In this document: positions 36,138 through 38,647 of the stretch, piece by piece | Layout of the letters: every line of letters begins with the position of its first letter | Numbering within the stretch: position 1 is the first letter of the stretch | NCBI GenBank assembly: GCA_028292665.1 | Contig: JAQGLW010000125.1 | Span: 1-38,647 of the forward strand | Direction of reading: 5' to 3' | Length of the DNA: 38,647 nt | DNA from: Herminiimonas sp. | GTDB lineage: Bacteria > Pseudomonadota > Gammaproteobacteria > Burkholderiales > Burkholderiaceae_D | The notes under the pieces: generated by a model | Database searches by the model: none | What the model saw: only the letters and a program-made list of their open reading frames with translations | Told to the model about the DNA's origin: nothing | Program-made: the position numbers and the translations under genes

Positions 36138-37820
36138 ATGGCGCATTATCCGAAGAGCCCGTTGATGGGCCAAATGATGAGCCAGCCTTTGCTCATCTCG
36201 AATATCATCCGACACGCCGACCGGTACTTCGGCGGCAATGAAATCGTATCGCGCCGGGTCGAAGGGGATATCCACCGCTACACCTACCGGGATTGTCACA
36301 AGCGCTCGCGGCAACTGGCCAGTGCGCTGGTCAGGCTGGACGTGAAGACCGGCGATCGTGTCGCGACATTGGCCTGGAACGGTTATCGCCACATGGAAGC
36401 CTATTATGCGGTGTCCGGTTCCGGCGCCGTGCTGCATACGATCAATCCGCGCCTGCATCCTGAGCAAATCGCCTATATCGTCAATCACGCCGAAGATCAA
36501 TATCTGTTCTTCGACATGACTTTCCTGCCGCTGATCGAAGCATTTGCGCCGCTGTGCAGGACGGTCAGGGGTTTTGTGATGATGTGCGATCGGGAGCGCA
36601 TGCCGAAAGATAGCAAAGTCGCCAATCTGCTGTGCTACGAGGAATTGATCGAAAGCGGTTCGGATCGGTATGAGTGGCCGGTATTCGACGAGAACTCCGC
36701 GTCGAGCCTGTGCTATACCTCCGGCACCACCGGCAATCCGAAGGGCGCGCTGTATTCGCATCGCTCGACGCTTCTGCATTCCTATGCATCGACAATGCCG
36801 GATGCATTGAATGTATCCGGACGCGACGTCGTGTTGCCGGTGGTGCCGATGTTTCATGTCAATGCATGGGGCTTGCCGTATTCGGTGCCGCTGACCGGAG
36901 CGAAGATGGTGTTCCCGGGTCCTGCGCTGGACGGCAAATCGCTGTACGAATTATTCGAGCAGGAGAAGGTGACGTTCTCGGCCGGCGTGCCCACCGTCTG
37001 GCTCGGGCTGCTGACTTATGTCGGACAGAACAATCTTGAATTCTCCACGTTCAAGCGCACCGTCATCGGCGGTTCCGCCTGTCCGCCGGCGATGATGAAG
37101 ACGTTGCGCCATCGATACGGCATCGAGGTCGTGCATGCATGGGGCATGACCGAAATGTCGCCGCTGGGGACCACTTGCACCCTTCAAACGAAGCACCTGG
37201 CGTTGCCGGAAGATGCGCAACAGGCGCTGCTCGAAAAGCAGGGACATGTGATTTACGGCGTGGACATGAAGATCGTGGACGATGCCGGCAAGGAATTGCC
37301 GTGGGATGGAAAAACATACGGCAATCTGCTGGTGAAAGGTCCGTGGGTCATCAGCCATTATTTCAAGGAAGAAGGCAGCAGCGTGCTGCAGGACGGCTGG
37401 TTCCCGACCGGCGATGTGGCCACCATCGACAACGACGGCTACATGCGGATTACCGACCGCAGCAAGGATGTGATCAAGTCGGGCGGCGAATGGATCGGCA
37501 CGATCGATCTGGAAAATATCGCGATGGCGCATCCGGCGGTGTTGCAGGCCGCCTGCATCGGCATCGCGCATCCCAAGTGGGATGAACGCCCGTTGCTGGT
37601 GGTGGTCAAGCGGCCCGGCATGGACGTGACCAGGGAAGAATTGCTCCGGTTTTACGACGGCAAGATTGCGAAGTGGTGGACGCCGGACGACGTGACGTTT
37701 ATCGATGCGTTGCCGGTCGGCGCGACAGGCAAGATTTTGAAAAACAAAATGAGAGAGGTGTTCAAAGACCATAAATTGCCGACAGCTTCAAATGACTGCC
37801 GTCAAGGCGACTTGAATTAG
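36138..37820 (+). CDS. Acyl-CoA synthetase (AMP-forming), medium/long-chain fatty acid type
   Basis: The 560-residue adenylate-forming enzyme activates a carboxylic acid to its CoA thioester via an acyl-AMP. It has the P-loop-like motif YTSGTTGNPKG at 193-203, the A5 motif HAWGMTEMSPLGT, the hinge region around GWFPTGDVATID and DRSKDVIKSGGEWIG, and the catalytic Lys near the C-terminus in ATGKILKNKMRE. Homologues are annotated as fatty-acid or 3-methylthiopropionate CoA ligases; the chain length cannot be told. AGGAGA precedes the ATG. A LivJ-type binding protein gene starts 75 bases downstream, which suggests the substrate is imported by a Liv-type ABC system. Confidence 0.9.
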   Translation: MAHYPKSPLMGQMMSQPLLISNIIRHADRYFGGNEIVSRRVEGDIHRYTYRDCHKRSRQLASALVRLDVKTGDRVATLAWNGYRHMEAYYAVSGSGAVLHTINPRLHPEQIAYIVNHAEDQYLFFDMTFLPLIEAFAPLCRTVRGFVMMCDRERMPKDSKVANLLCYEELIESGSDRYEWPVFDENSASSLCYTSGTTGNPKGALYSHRSTLLHSYASTMPDALNVSGRDVVLPVVPMFHVNAWGLPYSVPLTGAKMVFPGPALDGKSLYELFEQEKVTFSAGVPTVWLGLLTYVGQNNLEFSTFKRTVIGGSACPPAMMKTLRHRYGIEVVHAWGMTEMSPLGTTCTLQTKHLALPEDAQQALLEKQGHVIYGVDMKIVDDAGKELPWDGKTYGNLLVKGPWVISHYFKEEGSSVLQDGWFPTGDVATIDNDGYMRITDRSKDVIKSGGEWIGTIDLENIAMAHPAVLQAACIGIAHPKWDERPLLVVVKRPGMDVTREELLRFYDGKIAKWWTPDDVTFIDALPVGATGKILKNKMREVFKDHKLPTASNDCRQGDLN

Positions 37821-37895
37821 CTTTACACGATGCGGCAGCGTCGATATATTCCAGATGCACAATACACAATGCACAAAATCACAAGGAAGAGACAA

Positions 37896-38647
37896 ATGAC
37901 AATACGACTTCGTCCGCTGGTCCTGGCATCCTCCGTCGCAGCAGTGATTGCCGCTCCCGCCGCTTTTGCCGAAAACGTCAAGGTCGCGCTGATCGAGACC
38001 ATGTCCGGCGCATTTGCACCGATCGGCCAGAATCAGCTGAGAAGCTATCAGATGTTTGCCGAAACGGCGAACAAGGAAAAATGGGCCGGCAACAACACCA
38101 TTGAATTCGTCGCATTCGACAACAAGGGCAGTCCGCAGGAATCGCTGACGCAATTGAAAGCGGCGATCGACCAGGGTTATCGCTACATCGCGCAAGGCAA
38201 TGGATCCGGCGTCGCACTGGCGTTGATCGATGCGATCAACAAGTATAACGAGCGCAACCCCGGCAAGGAAGTCGTCTTCTTCAATCACTCCGCGATCGAT
38301 CCCGACCTGACCAATAGCAAGTGCAGTTTCTGGCACTTCCGGTTCGACGCGAACTCCGACATGAAGATGGAAGCGCTGACCGGTTTCATGGCCAGGGACA
38401 AGAATATCAGGAAGGTCTATATCATTGGCCAGAACTATGCGCACGGTCATCAGGTCACGCGCGCGGCGAAAGAGTATTTGAAACGCAAGCGCCCGGACAT
38501 CCAGATCGTCGGCGACGACTTGCATCCGATCGCGCAGGTCAAGGATTTTTCGCCGTATGTGGCCAAGATCAAGGCGTCCGGCGCCGATACCGTCATTACC
38601 GGCAACTGGGGCGCCGACCTTGCGCTGCTGATCAAGGCGGCCAAGGA
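37896..38647 (+). CDS. LivJ-type periplasmic substrate-binding protein of an ABC transporter, cut by the window edge
   Basis: The frame is open from the ATG at 37896 to the window end (250 codons). It has a signal peptide (LVLASSVAAVIAAPAAFA), then ENVKVALIETMSGAFAPIGQ, the usual opening of the branched-chain amino acid binding protein family (Peripla_BP_6). AAGGAAGAG lies upstream. Inner motifs such as AAIDQGYRYIAQGNGSGVA and KVYIIGQNYAHGHQ fit. In this branch the ligand is often an aromatic or aliphatic acid rather than leucine. Its place after an acyl-CoA synthetase supports that reading. Permease and ATPase genes are expected beyond the edge. Confidence 0.9.
   Translation, partial: MTIRLRPLVLASSVAAVIAAPAAFAENVKVALIETMSGAFAPIGQNQLRSYQMFAETANKEKWAGNNTIEFVAFDNKGSPQESLTQLKAAIDQGYRYIAQGNGSGVALALIDAINKYNERNPGKEVVFFNHSAIDPDLTNSKCSFWHFRFDANSDMKMEALTGFMARDKNIRKVYIIGQNYAHGHQVTRAAKEYLKRKRPDIQIVGDDLHPIAQVKDFSPYVAKIKASGADTVITGNWGADLALLIKAAK

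Overview
The window is chromosomal DNA from a betaproteobacterium, most likely a Burkholderiales member close to Oxalobacteraceae (Herminiimonas, Herbaspirillum or Collimonas-like). I infer this from gene order and the character of the proteins: tig-clpP-clpX-lon-hupB-ppiD, the selO-msrB-yciB-bolA-ppiC operon, the hopanoid genes hpnC/hpnD, and a PurL of about 1340 residues. No database search was run. The DNA is moderately GC-rich, coding density is high, and I see no phage, plasmid, CRISPR or complete insertion sequence.

Layout. (1) 1-1980: two minus-strand squalene-synthase-type genes, hpnC and the first 32 codons of hpnD, separated by a 356-base gap that may hold an IS3-type transposase scrap. 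Beside hpnC lies a decayed RND efflux-pump gene with an internal deletion and frameshifts. (2) 1983-11144, plus strand: the protein quality-control block. It runs tRNA-Leu(UAG), tig, clpP, clpX, a MITE-like inverted-repeat element, lon, hupB, tRNA-Val(UAC), tRNA-Asp(GUC) and ppiD. Together these genes fold, unfold and degrade nascent and periplasmic proteins. (3) 11145-18348: an intergenic repeat, the tesA-mnmH operon on the minus strand, a divergent YbbA-type ABC ATPase without a permease partner, then a minus-strand operon dadA - FAD oxidoreductase - nnr, and a small glycine-zipper lipoprotein. (4) 18674-26651: an AI-2E-type exporter, an amidase, and a divergent one-polypeptide 5-oxoprolinase translationally coupled to an ArnT/PMT-type glycosyltransferase. 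(5) 26814-30833: purL, converging on a minus-strand operon for redox and envelope functions, selO-msrB-yciB-bolA, followed by ppiC. Upstream of selO is a small frameshifted gene with a possible helix-turn-helix. (6) 35163-38647: a class II aldolase/adducin protein, an acyl-CoA synthetase and the start of a LivJ-type periplasmic binding protein, probably an uptake and activation cluster for a carboxylic acid.

Most of the window is ordinary core genome. The points worth a second look lie between genes: terminator-like hairpins in the leaders of tRNA-Leu/tig, lon and dadA, the inverted-repeat element between clpX and lon, the RND relic, the broken gene overlapping selO, and the ABC ATPase without a permease. 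I do not see a clear new defence or biosynthetic system here.
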